Of a stretch of 64,000 nucleotides of DNA, positions 50,401-59,179 are shown piece by piece (within the stretch, counting starts at the first letter, position 1; every line of letters begins with the position of its first letter). The stretch comes from Marinobacter salsuginis. GTDB lineage: Bacteria > Pseudomonadota > Gammaproteobacteria > Pseudomonadales > Oleiphilaceae. A program made the translations under genes and the position numbers. The notes under the pieces were generated by a model. It had not been told where the DNA came from, did no database searches, and saw nothing but the letters and a program-made list of their open reading frames with translations. Location of the stretch: NCBI RefSeq assembly GCF_009617755.1, contig NZ_BGZH01000002.1, positions 186,001-250,000 on the forward strand. Reading direction: 5' to 3'.

Positions 50401-51144
50401 TCAGCCTGCAGCCTGGGGCAGAAATCGGCGATCCCAGACCCGCTCCACCGCCTCAAACAGGCTATCCACGGTGAGCGCCAAGAGCCCAATCAGAATCGCA
50501 CCCTGCAGCACGTAGGCCGTGTTGCCATTCACCAGACCGGCAATCACCGGATCACCAAGGGTTCGGGCCCCAATGGTTGAGCCAATGGCTGCGGTGGCAA
50601 TGTTGATCGTCACCGAAGTGCGAATGCCGGCCAGAATCACCCTGCCCGCCAGCGGCAGTTCCACCTGCAGAAGCACCTGCAGCGGCGACATGCCCATGCC
50701 CAGGGCTGCCTGCCTGACGGTGGTATCAACCCCCTCAAGGCCCGCCAGGGTGTTGCGCAAAATGGGCAATAGGCCATACAGGATCAATGCGACTAGAATC
50801 GGCGCCTCGCCGAAGCCAAGAACCGGCACCGCCAGGGCCAGAACCGCCACCGGCGGGAAGGTCTGGCCAATGGACGCAATCTGGCTCACCAGTGGCAGAA
50901 AATCCCGGCCGGAAGGCCGGGTGGCAAAGATTCCGCCCGCTACCGCAGCAACCGTGCCCACAAGCGCGGAAATCACCACCAGCGTCAGATGATTCTGCAG
51001 CAGAAACAGGAAGCTCTCCCGCTCATAGATGACGTTCTGTTTGTCCGGCTGCACCCATTCGAATAGTGGCTCCAGAGCCGGCATGCCCGCACTCAGGGCG
51101 CACAGCAGCGCGGTCAGCAATACCGGTGGCACCCAGATCCGCAT
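50401..51144 (-). CDS. yehW: Osmoprotectant ABC importer, permease 2 (YehW-like)
   Basis: A 247-residue permease with about six hydrophobic segments, including NHLTLVVISALVGTVAAVAGG and the coupling-helix region ALGMGMSPLQVLLQVELPLA that docks on the ATPase. Length and position as the last gene of the set match E. coli YehW (OsmW-like). Its start overlaps the stop of the ATPase gene by one base. The stop codon is shared with the beginning of the truncated MFS frame. Confidence 0.9.
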   Translation of the reverse strand: MRIWVPPVLLTALLCALSAGMPALEPLFEWVQPDKQNVIYERESFLFLLQNHLTLVVISALVGTVAAVAGGIFATRPSGRDFLPLVSQIASIGQTFPPVAVLALAVPVLGFGEAPILVALILYGLLPILRNTLAGLEGVDTTVRQAALGMGMSPLQVLLQVELPLAGRVILAGIRTSVTINIATAAIGSTIGARTLGDPVIAGLVNGNTAYVLQGAILIGLLALTVDSLFEAVERVWDRRFLPQAAG

Positions 51145-52091
51145 CAGGCACCTTCCTGGATAATGCGTTCGCGCGTGATGGTTCCGGTTTCCTGGCCCTC
51201 GGCATTGAACACGGGCACATGGTTCCAGTTCTGCCAGAGCATGATCGACAGCGCCACCCGCAGACTGTCGTCTTCGTTGAGACCATCGGCTCCGGGTTCC
51301 GGTTGCCTCGGCTGTGGGTATGCTTGCATCAGGTCACGCACGCTGCGCAGGCTCATCAGTTTTAGTCCCCGGTCCTGCTTGCCCACCAGATTCTCGACAA
51401 ACTCGGAGGCCGGCCGGCGGAGGATGTTCTCTGGCGTGTCGTGCTGAATGATACGGCCCCGGTCCATAACGGCGATGCGAGACGCCAGTCTCAGGGCCTC
51501 GTCGATATCGTGGGTCACGAACACCGTGGTTTTTTTCAACTGTCTCTGGATGCGCAGCATTTCCAGCTGCAGATTTTCGCGCGTGATGGCATCCAGCGCA
51601 CCGAAGGGTTCGTCCATCAGCAGAATATTAGGATTGGCCGCCAGTGCCCTGGCAACCCCCACCCGTTGGGCCTGGCCGCCGGACAGTTGCTGGGGATACT
51701 TGTTGGCATGGACGGCCGGGTCAAGGTCCAGCAGCGTCAGCAGCTCATGAACACGTTCGTCGATCTGCTCCCGTGGCCATTTCAGAAGCTGGGGCACCAT
51801 GGCTATGTTGCGGGCCACCGTCCAGTGCGGAAACAGCCCGGTGCCCTGGATGACATACCCCATGTTCAGCCGCAGCTGCTCCGGGTTCATGGCGGTCACA
51901 TCCTTGCCGTCCACCAGAATCTCGCCCTCGCTGTGGGGCAGCAACTGGTTGATCATCCGCAAGGTGGTGGACTTGCCGCAGCCCGAGCTGCCCACCAGCA
52001 CGCAAACCTCTCCTGTTTCGACCGTCAGATTGATGCTGTCCACGGCGACGGCGTCACCGAAGCGGCGGGTTACGTTTTTCAGTTCGATCAT
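51144..52091 (-). CDS. yehX: Osmoprotectant ABC importer, ATPase (YehX-like)
   Basis: A 315-residue ATPase of the OpuCA/ProV class. It shows Walker A GSSGCGKSTT, the Q loop MGYVIQGTGLFPHWTV, the signature LSGGQAQRVGVARAL, Walker B ILLMDEPFGALD and FVTHDIDEAL. The C-terminal 70 residues contain a single degraded CBS-like region (SLRSVRDLMQAY, then HVPVFNAEGQETGTITRE). This class imports glycine betaine or related solutes. Lies between the two permease genes, as in E. coli. Confidence 0.92.
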   Translation of the reverse strand: MIELKNVTRRFGDAVAVDSINLTVETGEVCVLVGSSGCGKSTTLRMINQLLPHSEGEILVDGKDVTAMNPEQLRLNMGYVIQGTGLFPHWTVARNIAMVPQLLKWPREQIDERVHELLTLLDLDPAVHANKYPQQLSGGQAQRVGVARALAANPNILLMDEPFGALDAITRENLQLEMLRIQRQLKKTTVFVTHDIDEALRLASRIAVMDRGRIIQHDTPENILRRPASEFVENLVGKQDRGLKLMSLRSVRDLMQAYPQPRQPEPGADGLNEDDSLRVALSIMLWQNWNHVPVFNAEGQETGTITRERIIQEGA

Positions 52092-52111
52092 CCGGGCTTA
52101 TCCTTTTCCTG

Positions 52112-53299
52112 TCAGGCCGTCGCCGGTGTCGGCTTCAGACTCGCCGCCAGCATGGTAAGCAAAGCATCCGCCAGCAGCGCGAGTGCAATCGTTGGCAAGG
52201 CGCCCAGCAATACCAGGTCCATCGCCGCCTGCCCCAGGCCCTGAAAGATAAAACTGCCGAAACCGCCAGCGCCGATCAGTGCGGCAACCGCCGTCAGGCC
52301 AATGGCCTGAATCGTGGTAATGCGAACGCCCTCCACAATCACCGGCAGTGCCAGCGGCAGCTTGAGTTTGAAAAACAGCTGCCGTTCATTCATTCCCATT
52401 CCTCGCCCAGCATCGGAGAGGCTTTCGGGCACTTCAGTGAGCGCCACAAAGGTATTACGCACCATCGGCAGAAGACTGTAGGCCACCAGCGCCAGCAAAG
52501 CCGGCGCCCAGCCAATTCCGCGGATCCCCATCGCCTGAAGTGCCGGAAAGGCAGCCGCCAGAGCGCTGAGCGGCGCGATCAGCAAACCAAACACCGCCAG
52601 GCTGGGAATGGTCTGCAGAAAGCTGACAGCACCAAGGATGGGCCGGCGCCAGGCGACGCTGCGAATCATCTTCAGGGCAAGGAAAAACGCCAGGCACGCA
52701 CTGATGCTGACTGCCCCGAATGCCAAAGCCAGGTGGGTCCAGAATGCTTGCTCAAACTTGTCTGGCCGGGCGGTGAACTCCCGAACCAGGGACAGACTCT
52801 CAAGGCCATCGCCTCGCAGGAACCACAGCCAGCTTCCGCTGACAAAGGCCAGAATCAGCAGCTGCAGCCCTCGCCCGCTTCCAAGACGCCCGAGAATTTC
52901 GATCAGCATCAGGGACAGCAGAAACAGCAGACACCAGAAACCGGCACCGATGGACGATCGTGCGTAAGGGGCGTTCTCTGGAAGATGCCGGCTCGCAAAA
53001 ACCTCAAGCAGCAGTGGCAACAGCGCCAGTGAAAGCCCTACCAGAGCCAGCAGCGGCAGGTAACGGCGGCGCAGCGGCAGAAGAGACAGCAAGACGCAAC
53101 CGGCCAGGATCAGCGAGACCAGACCGGCCCCGGCTCCGCCGAGCGCCGACAACAGGCCGTGACCGGTACCCGGGACAATCCGGTTGGGTTGGATCACGCC
53201 CAAGTCCAGCAACCAGACCAGCGCCAGGGCAAGACATCCCAGCACGGGCAGGACACGGTTAGGCAAGAAATTCGGAGTAACGGAGCTGAAAATTGACAA
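52112..53299 (-). CDS. yehY: Osmoprotectant ABC importer, permease 1 (YehY-like)
   Basis: A 395-residue permease, longer than its partner by an N-terminal block of about four extra hydrophobic segments (ALALVWLLDLGVIQ, LLSLLPLRRRYLPLLALVGLS), as in E. coli YehY with 385 residues. The C-terminal half is a standard permease domain with SDAGRGMGMNERQLFFKLKL as the coupling region. It starts 3 bases after the binding-protein gene. Confidence 0.9.
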   Translation of the reverse strand: MSIFSSVTPNFLPNRVLPVLGCLALALVWLLDLGVIQPNRIVPGTGHGLLSALGGAGAGLVSLILAGCVLLSLLPLRRRYLPLLALVGLSLALLPLLLEVFASRHLPENAPYARSSIGAGFWCLLFLLSLMLIEILGRLGSGRGLQLLILAFVSGSWLWFLRGDGLESLSLVREFTARPDKFEQAFWTHLALAFGAVSISACLAFFLALKMIRSVAWRRPILGAVSFLQTIPSLAVFGLLIAPLSALAAAFPALQAMGIRGIGWAPALLALVAYSLLPMVRNTFVALTEVPESLSDAGRGMGMNERQLFFKLKLPLALPVIVEGVRITTIQAIGLTAVAALIGAGGFGSFIFQGLGQAAMDLVLLGALPTIALALLADALLTMLAASLKPTPATA

Positions 53300-53302
53300 A
53301 CC

Positions 53303-54226
53303 TCAGTCCTGGGCGAGGGAATCCAGGTAATCCCGCGCGACAGTATCCGCAGGCACCCCGTTTACCGCTACCTGGCCATTCAGGCGCTGCAGGGTTTCAA
53401 GATCCAGCGATTCAAAGATCGGAGTGAGCACCTCCCGGATCTGCGGGTAGGTTTCCAGCACCTCGCCACGCACTATGGGCGCAGGCTGGTACACCGGCTG
53501 AACGCCCGCGGTATCTTCCATCACCTTCAGATCCAGCGCATCCAGGCCGCCATCGGTACCGTACGTCATCGCCCCGTTCACGTCGTTATTGTTCAACGCC
53601 GCCGCACGCAATGTAGCCGCCGTATTACCACCTGAAAGAATCAAAAGCTGGTCGGATTCAAGCTTGAAACCATAGGCCTCCTGGAACGCCGGCAGGGCAC
53701 TGGCGGATTCCACAAACTCGGCGCTGGCCGCAAACTTGAAGGCACCGCCTTCGTTGATATAGCGCGCCAGATCCTCGAGCGTGGCCAGGTTGTTCTCACG
53801 GGCCAGATCTCCACGTACGCTCATGGCCCAGGTGTTGTTGGCCTCTGCCGGTTCCAGCCAGACAATGTTGTGTGCCTCTTTATCCAGGCGAGCGGCCTCC
53901 TGGTAAGCTTTTCCGGCATCCTTCCAGATATCCCGGTCGGCCTGGTCGTGGAAGAAGGCAGCGTTGCCGGTGTACTCCGGGTAAATATCTACTTCCCCGG
54001 CCTTGATGGCATTGCGGACAATGCTCGTACCGCCCAGCTGAAGCCTGTTTTCAACCGGAATACCGGCTCCTTCGAGGGACTGCAATACCATCTGGCCCAA
54101 TACCGAGCCTTCGGTATCAATCTTCGAAGACACCACTACCGGGTCGGCAGCCAACAAAGATCCGGACATCACGAAAGCGAACAATGCCAGTGTGCGGCGA
54201 AAAAGGGTTTTGGGAGTCACGGCCAT
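53303..54226 (-). CDS. osmF: Osmoprotectant ABC importer, binding protein (YehZ/OsmF-like)
   Basis: A 307-residue periplasmic protein with an N-terminal signal peptide (LFRRTLALFAFVMSGSLLAAD) and an OpuAC-type ligand domain. Family marks are VVVSSKIDTEGSVLGQMVLQ, GEVDIYPEYTGNAAFF, and GAMTYGTDGGLDALDLKVME. It is the first gene of a four-gene set in the order of E. coli yehZYXW. E. coli OsmF binds betaine only weakly, so the true ligand may differ. Confidence 0.92.
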   Translation of the reverse strand: MAVTPKTLFRRTLALFAFVMSGSLLAADPVVVSSKIDTEGSVLGQMVLQSLEGAGIPVENRLQLGGTSIVRNAIKAGEVDIYPEYTGNAAFFHDQADRDIWKDAGKAYQEAARLDKEAHNIVWLEPAEANNTWAMSVRGDLARENNLATLEDLARYINEGGAFKFAASAEFVESASALPAFQEAYGFKLESDQLLILSGGNTAATLRAAALNNNDVNGAMTYGTDGGLDALDLKVMEDTAGVQPVYQPAPIVRGEVLETYPQIREVLTPIFESLDLETLQRLNGQVAVNGVPADTVARDYLDSLAQD

Positions 54227-54397
54227 TCCTCTGGTTTTGGTTACCTATAACAGTCTAGAGGCCGCATCTACGAAGGCAAACGCGAATTGGTCTTGCCGGG
54301 TGGAAGCGCGACCCGTCCAGTTGAAGACATGTACAGAGATTATTCAGGTTTGAATTCCCAAAACCCGCTGGGTTAGGCTGTCTGAAAAGCGAGCAGC

Positions 54398-55489
54398 ATG
54401 GTAGTGACGGCTATGGCACAGACCCAGGAAATACCCCGCGAACCCACCTCCACCGTAGCGGCCCTGAACCCGGAGAACGTGACTCTGCTTGAACAGCACG
54501 GTTTGTCGCTTAAGCCACTGGATCCCATCGGCGTTGAAATCTACGGCGCCGACGTGCGCAACCAACTGCCAGAGCCCGCCATCAAGGCCCTGGAAGAGGA
54601 AATGGCCAATCGCGGATTCATCGTTTTCAAACACCAGGCCGGTCTATCGCCCGAAGAACTGATTGATGCCTGCAAGTGGTGGGGCGGCCGTGAAATCCAC
54701 TCCACCCACGGTGTTCATCCGGCAACGCCCGGCCGGAACCGGCACATCTTCCGCTGCTCGAACGATGGCCGCCAGGGCATCCTCGGCGTCGGTCCCCAAT
54801 GGCACAACGACGGCAGTTTCGAAGCCGCTACCTTTTCCCACAGCGCCTACTACATGGCTCGCGCGCCGGAAAACGGCGGCGGCACCCATTTCGCTCACCA
54901 GGGCGCCGCGTTTGATTCACTGCCGCCGGAGAAGCAGGACTTCTGGGAACGCCTTGTCTCGGTTAACTCCGCGTCCAGCGTCACACACCCCGTGGTTCAT
55001 ACGCATCCGATTTCCGGCCGAAAAAGCGTGTGGCTGCACCTGGGCATGACCGGCGCCGTCATCGAACGCCTGCCGGATGAAGGACTGACAATCGACCAAC
55101 TCAAAACTCTCCCCGCACATGCAGACAGTTTCCGCCTGCTGGACGAAGCGGCTATGAAAGAACTGTTCAACGACTACAACGATTTGCTGAACGATTCCTT
55201 CGAGGATGGCTACGGCATTCGCTTCGAGTACGACACCGGCGATCTGCTGTTTATCGACAACTGGGCGGTGGCCCACCGAGCCTCACCGGAGGCCCACCTG
55301 CCGGCAGAACAACAGGGTCTGCGCATTATGGACCGGGTTACCATAAAGGCCCCTCGCAATCTGTCGCCTCACTTCGGTTTACCGCAGTACATTAATATGG
55401 CCGGCCCCCATCCGTTCAACAAAGACGGCGTGTGGCAAGCCGGTGGTGTTGGCTTTCGCTGGAAGGATGATATTCGCCTGCAGAACTGA
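54398..55489 (+). CDS. TauD/TfdA-family 2-oxoglutarate dioxygenase
   Basis: A 363-residue Fe(II)/2-oxoglutarate enzyme. The iron ligands are H136 and D138 in PQWHNDGSF and H293 in NWAVAHRASP; an arginine that could bind 2-oxoglutarate follows in LRIMDRVTIK. The central HPVVHTHPISGRKSVWLH is typical of TfdA and TauD proteins. Substrates in the family range from taurine to phenoxyacids and amino acid derivatives; none is evident here. It diverges from the osmoprotectant operon. A strong hairpin encloses the stop codon. Confidence 0.9.
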   Translation: MVVTAMAQTQEIPREPTSTVAALNPENVTLLEQHGLSLKPLDPIGVEIYGADVRNQLPEPAIKALEEEMANRGFIVFKHQAGLSPEELIDACKWWGGREIHSTHGVHPATPGRNRHIFRCSNDGRQGILGVGPQWHNDGSFEAATFSHSAYYMARAPENGGGTHFAHQGAAFDSLPPEKQDFWERLVSVNSASSVTHPVVHTHPISGRKSVWLHLGMTGAVIERLPDEGLTIDQLKTLPAHADSFRLLDEAAMKELFNDYNDLLNDSFEDGYGIRFEYDTGDLLFIDNWAVAHRASPEAHLPAEQQGLRIMDRVTIKAPRNLSPHFGLPQYINMAGPHPFNKDGVWQAGGVGFRWKDDIRLQN

Positions 55490-55508
55490 CTCGTCCGTTC
55501 TGCAGGCG
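55475..55508 (+). terminator. Hairpin enclosing the stop codon of the TauD-family gene
   Basis: CGCCTGCAGAAC at 55475-55486 pairs perfectly over 12 bases with GTTCTGCAGGCG at 55497-55508. The ten-base loop begins with the TGA stop. No T-run follows, so it is either a Rho-aided terminator or an mRNA-stabilising structure. Confidence 0.45.
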
Positions 55509-55581
55509 CCTGAATTCCGGGACGAATGGAAAAAAATCACCCGCGAACTAAGCTAAGCGGGTTCCCTCAAACATTTAGAGT

Positions 55582-56397
55582 ATGCTCATGAAAGCTTGTA
55601 TTCAGGTCGTTCTCGCTTTTGCTCTGTTGGCGGGTCTTACCCTGAGTGCAAGCCTTCCGGCGGCGGCAGACACCGTGCTGCATGTTGCCTATGAAGATAA
55701 GACCCAGTTCCCATACTACATGGGTGACACCCAACGGGTACTGGACAAGCCTGGCGCCGCGGTTGAACTGGTCAAAATGCTTGAGGAACGGATACCTGGC
55801 CTGCAGATCAGATTCAGCCGCTATCCCTGGAAGCGTTGCCTCACGATGCTCAAAACCGGCCAGGTAGACGGGATATTCAACGCCTCTTTCAACAGCTCGC
55901 GTACCCGCATTGGCGAATACCCCTGGGAGGATGGCCAGGTTGATCCCTCACGCCGCCTGACCACCATTAGCTACTATCTCTATACCCTGCCCAACACTGA
56001 AATCGGCTGGAACGGCGAAGCGTTCGAAGATCCGGACATCAGCATTGGCGCCCCACTCGGTTACTCAATCGTGAACGATCTTGAGAATCTTGGTGTCTCC
56101 GTGATCAAAGTCCGCAGCTCGATGCAAAGTCTGCAGTTACTCAAGGCGAAGCGTGTAAAAGCCGTGGCGCTGCAATCGGTGACCGCCGATTATCTGTTGG
56201 CCAACAATCCCGACCAGTTGGAGGGTATTGTCCGGATCGCCCCGCCCCTCAAGACCAAACCCTACTACCTGATGCTTTCGCGCCAATTCACAGCAGCCCA
56301 CCCAGAGCTCTCCGAGCAGATCTGGGATGCCATCGGCGAACTCAGAGAAGAAAAACTTGAGACATTGGCGCGGCCATATCTCTCCGAAAACGATTAA
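55582..56397 (+). CDS. Periplasmic substrate-binding protein, family 3-like
   Basis: A 271-residue exported protein with a signal peptide (VLAFALLAGLTLSASLPAAAD) and a bacterial solute-binding fold. Seen motifs are KPGAAVELVKMLEERIPGL, RYPWKRCLTMLKTGQVDGIF and ISIGAPLGYSIVNDLENLG. The pattern W-K-R-C-L-x-x-L-x-x-G-x-x-D belongs to stand-alone binding proteins often found without ABC permeases. No permease or ATPase is adjacent, so a sensing or chemotactic role is possible. ATG at 55588 is an alternative start. Confidence 0.85.
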   Translation: MLMKACIQVVLAFALLAGLTLSASLPAAADTVLHVAYEDKTQFPYYMGDTQRVLDKPGAAVELVKMLEERIPGLQIRFSRYPWKRCLTMLKTGQVDGIFNASFNSSRTRIGEYPWEDGQVDPSRRLTTISYYLYTLPNTEIGWNGEAFEDPDISIGAPLGYSIVNDLENLGVSVIKVRSSMQSLQLLKAKRVKAVALQSVTADYLLANNPDQLEGIVRIAPPLKTKPYYLMLSRQFTAAHPELSEQIWDAIGELREEKLETLARPYLSEND

Positions 56398-57320
56398 AAA
56401 CTGGGCTGTGCCAGCCCGTAATCGATGGCCGCACAAACCGCAGTAGCCTGCGCGGCATTGCATTGCTCGGGGGTAACTCGCGGGCTATCCGGATAAACCT
56501 CGGTAGTGGTTCGGTAGGGCGCCCGAGTCATGCCGGCGCACAGGCCCCACTGGGCAAGTGGGTACTCAATCACGCCCCGCGCAACGACCTTGGAGCCGAA
56601 GATCTCGCCATTCTCATCCGCTGGCGCAATGTGCGTCACCTGCTCCACCGCCTTGATCACCGCCTGCTGAAAATCGGGTTTCGGGTTCTCACTGTCATCA
56701 ACCACGTAAAAGCCATCGGGAATGCCTGCCGGTTCGAACGGCTTGCCGTCGCGGGCTGCCAGCGCCGGGCGAAATTCTGATTCGTCGGTATCAGTGGTCT
56801 CGTGAAGATCGATATGAATCAGAGCACTGTCACGAATAGGCGCTACCAATCGCATGAGTGCGGCAGACTCCTCCGCCCGACTACCTTCGTGGAAGGAACG
56901 GTTGGGGTCGATCGCATTACGGTTCCAGCGATGAATACGCTCATACGCCCAGGGACTCACGCAGGGCGCAACAAGCAGGTTCACGCGGCCCGCATACTCC
57001 GCCGCGTGTTTATCAAGGAACTGCAGCGCCCCATGCACCCCGCTGGTTTCATACCCGTGAACCCCGCCCGTGATCAGTACCACCGGCAAATCGTCGTTCC
57101 AGTCACGGCTGCGAATAGCCATCAGCGGGTAATAATCCGGGCCGTAATCCAAAGCGCCATACTCTTCCACATCGAAGCGCGAGCGAAGGCGCTCGATCAC
57201 ACTCAACACCTCCGCCTCATAACTACGCTGACGGGTCTGGCTAGACAACCACTCGGCGCATTCCGCATCGCCCCAGGGCGTGCCAGGAGTACCGATTGGG
57301 TAAGTTTCAGCCGTCTTCAT
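56394..57320 (-). CDS. M14-family zinc carboxypeptidase
   Basis: A 308-residue metallopeptidase. The zinc ligands are H88 and E91 in GGVHGYETSG and H173 in IHIDLHETTD. The substrate-binding RWNRNAIDPNRSF and a late glutamate in TTTEVYPDS complete the M14 set. No signal peptide is seen. Members of this subgroup remove C-terminal residues or act on amino acid conjugates. The ATG at 57320 has GGAGAAAGAAG upstream, so the longer frame from 57407 is unlikely. It overlaps the binding-protein gene tail to tail by four bases. Confidence 0.9.
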   Translation of the reverse strand: MKTAETYPIGTPGTPWGDAECAEWLSSQTRQRSYEAEVLSVIERLRSRFDVEEYGALDYGPDYYPLMAIRSRDWNDDLPVVLITGGVHGYETSGVHGALQFLDKHAAEYAGRVNLLVAPCVSPWAYERIHRWNRNAIDPNRSFHEGSRAEESAALMRLVAPIRDSALIHIDLHETTDTDESEFRPALAARDGKPFEPAGIPDGFYVVDDSENPKPDFQQAVIKAVEQVTHIAPADENGEIFGSKVVARGVIEYPLAQWGLCAGMTRAPYRTTTEVYPDSPRVTPEQCNAAQATAVCAAIDYGLAQPSF

Positions 57321-57419
57321 ATCGCTTCTTTCTCCGATCATTGCCAATGCGAGAAATCCATTACTATGGTTCACAAACAAAGAACCCACCTCTGCGGGTG
57401 GTGGCACCGGAAAGTCCGG

Positions 57420-57686
57420 TTACCCGATGATAACTAATAAAATTACGATGATGGGCATTATCAGGGCCATCAAAAAGCAGGGCCACATGACAGAAAAGGT
57501 TTGTCGATCTTTTCTTGCTCTGATATAGAAAAAATTAGCAATTCCTGTCGCGGGAATCGCGAACATACCAAGTAGCAAAGCGGCTAAACCAGCCCATGAA
57601 CCGTTTCCGGTATTCATTGCAATCACAATAAAAACAACAAAAGACTGAAGAAGTATCGGGATTAGCACACCTATGATGTATCGCAT
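57420..57686 (-). CDS. Small membrane protein of unknown function
   Basis: An 88-residue protein with three hydrophobic segments (YIIGVLIPILLQSFVVFIVIA, a central LAALLLGMFAIPATGI and the C-terminal MALIMPIIVILLVII) and a basic stretch RARKDRQ between the last two. The ATG at 57686 follows AAGAGG. I do not recognise the family. It is not obviously in an operon. The local AT content is higher than that of its neighbours. Confidence 0.7.
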   Translation of the reverse strand: MRYIIGVLIPILLQSFVVFIVIAMNTGNGSWAGLAALLLGMFAIPATGIANFFYIRARKDRQTFSVMWPCFLMALIMPIIVILLVIIG

Positions 57687-57776
57687 TCTGTCCTCTTTTT
57701 TAGCTAATGCTCTGCCTTCCAGGAGTGTCAGAGCGCACCACAAGTGCATCCGCCAACAGTAGCCCAGCGGTGAGTA

Positions 57777-58103
57777 TTATTGACGGGATCGGAGTGCTGC
57801 ACCATAGGCCAGTGTCGCCCAATGGCACATCTCCGATGGGTCTTCCAACGCCTCTTCGGGTGCCTGGTAATACGACATGCCCACCATTTTCTGCCCCTTA
57901 GGATACATAAACTGGGATAACCCACGTTCCTCAAAACAACTGACAGTCTCAGAGTCGACTTTCAGGTAGAGCGTATCCTCGGCGACAAGGCCGATCATCA
58001 CATCATCGTGGTAGAGGCCGTAGCCACCAAACATCTTTCTGGCGCGAATCTCGCCGAACTCGGCGAAAGCCTCTTTCAGGTATTCTATGTACTCACTCAC
58101 CAT
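57777..58103 (-). CDS. TfoX/Sxy N-terminal domain protein
   Basis: A 108-residue protein with the TfoX N-terminal fold (FAEFGEIRARKMFGGYGLY, then LYLKVDSETVSCFE and GMSYYQAPEEALEDP). Full TfoX, the competence regulator, has a second C-terminal domain, which is missing here. Stand-alone N-domains are common and of unknown role. The start is the ATG at 58103, preceded by GGGGGGAGC; the frame open to 58265 is not credible upstream. Confidence 0.87.
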   Translation of the reverse strand: MVSEYIEYLKEAFAEFGEIRARKMFGGYGLYHDDVMIGLVAEDTLYLKVDSETVSCFEERGLSQFMYPKGQKMVGMSYYQAPEEALEDPSEMCHWATLAYGAALRSRQ

Positions 58104-58170
58104 GGTCGCTCCCCCCGAAACAACGGTGCATAACTCTATCCGACAAACTCGCCCCATTGCCAGAACGCGG

Positions 58171-59055
58171 CTAGTCCAGGTTCCGGGACAGAAACCAGGA
58201 TTGCAGAAACTCAATGCAGCTGAGCAGTTTCGGCTGCGTAAACTGCCGGTTCGGGTATAGCGCATAAAGCGTTAGGTCCGGGCGGCTAGCCTCCGGCAGC
58301 ACTTCCACCAACTTGCCCTGCTCTATACTTTCCCTGGCCACAAAGCTGGGAAGAAAACCGATGCCCAGCCCGTCCTCAATCACCTGTTTCATGAACAACG
58401 TGCTGTTCACCTTGAGGGAACCACCGACGGTAATACCCTGCGCCAGCGGCCAAAAATTTCCCGATTTGAAATAGCTGTACACAAAGCAATTATGGGCGGC
58501 CAGATCCTCCACATCACGAATCGGCGGATGGCTCTCCAGGTACCCGGGTGAGGCGCACACCTTGTAGGTAAAACGGACCAGCGGTTTGCCTACATAGTTG
58601 GAATCGAGCATCTGGCTGGACGCCCGAAACCCCAGATCGAATCCATGCTCGATCAAATCCAGGCTCTCGTCTCCCAGCTGTATGTCCAGCTCCACATCCG
58701 GGTATTGCTTCATGTAGGCGGAGAACAGTTGCGACAGATCGGTAATGCCTAGCGCCATAGGAGCGTTGATGCGTAACTTGCCGCGCGGGTTGTCCTGCAT
58801 GTGCTGCACATAGGCGTCCGCATCGTCTACCTGAACCAGCAATTCCCGGCACCGCTCCAGGTATCCCTCACCAATGGACGTCAATTGCTGCCCGCGGGTC
58901 GATCGGTGCAGCAGCCTCACCCCCAAATCCTCCTCCAGCCGCCCTATCTCCTTGCTGATCATCGAGGTGGTTACATTCAGCTCGTTGGCCACACTGGTAA
59001 AGCTACCGGCATCCACCACCCGAACAAACATCCGCATTGCCCGCAATTTGTCCAT
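58171..59055 (-). CDS. LysR-family transcriptional regulator
   Basis: A 294-residue LysR-type regulator. The helix-turn-helix is at residues about 8-60 (MRMFVRVVDAGSFTSVANEL, then TSMISKEIGRLEEDLGVRLL, HRSTRG) and the co-inducer domain at 90-290. Its divergent neighbour is the GST gene at 59180, and an AATGTT-N11-AACATT box lies between them. The ATG at 59055 is eight codons inside the longest frame and fits the family start. Confidence 0.92.
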   Translation of the reverse strand: MDKLRAMRMFVRVVDAGSFTSVANELNVTTSMISKEIGRLEEDLGVRLLHRSTRGQQLTSIGEGYLERCRELLVQVDDADAYVQHMQDNPRGKLRINAPMALGITDLSQLFSAYMKQYPDVELDIQLGDESLDLIEHGFDLGFRASSQMLDSNYVGKPLVRFTYKVCASPGYLESHPPIRDVEDLAAHNCFVYSYFKSGNFWPLAQGITVGGSLKVNSTLFMKQVIEDGLGIGFLPSFVARESIEQGKLVEVLPEASRPDLTLYALYPNRQFTQPKLLSCIEFLQSWFLSRNLD

Positions 59056-59079
59056 ACTGCCCGGCCTTACTGTTTCCAA

Positions 59080-59102
59080 AATGTTGATACTGATAAAACA
59101 TT
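59080..59102. promoter_or_regulatory. LysR-type operator AATGTT-N11-AACATT
   Basis: Perfect six-base inverted arms at 59080-59085 and 59097-59102, separated by 11 bases, in the 124-base gap between the LysR gene and the GST gene. This is the T-N11-A design of LysR recognition sites. It lies 24 bases before the regulator and 77 bases before the GST gene, so it may control both. Confidence 0.65.
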
Positions 59103-59179
59103 ATTGCCATTTAAGAACACGAAGGGAAGCGCCAAACTTCACTTGCAGTCACGCAATAACCCAACAAACGAGGTTTTAT

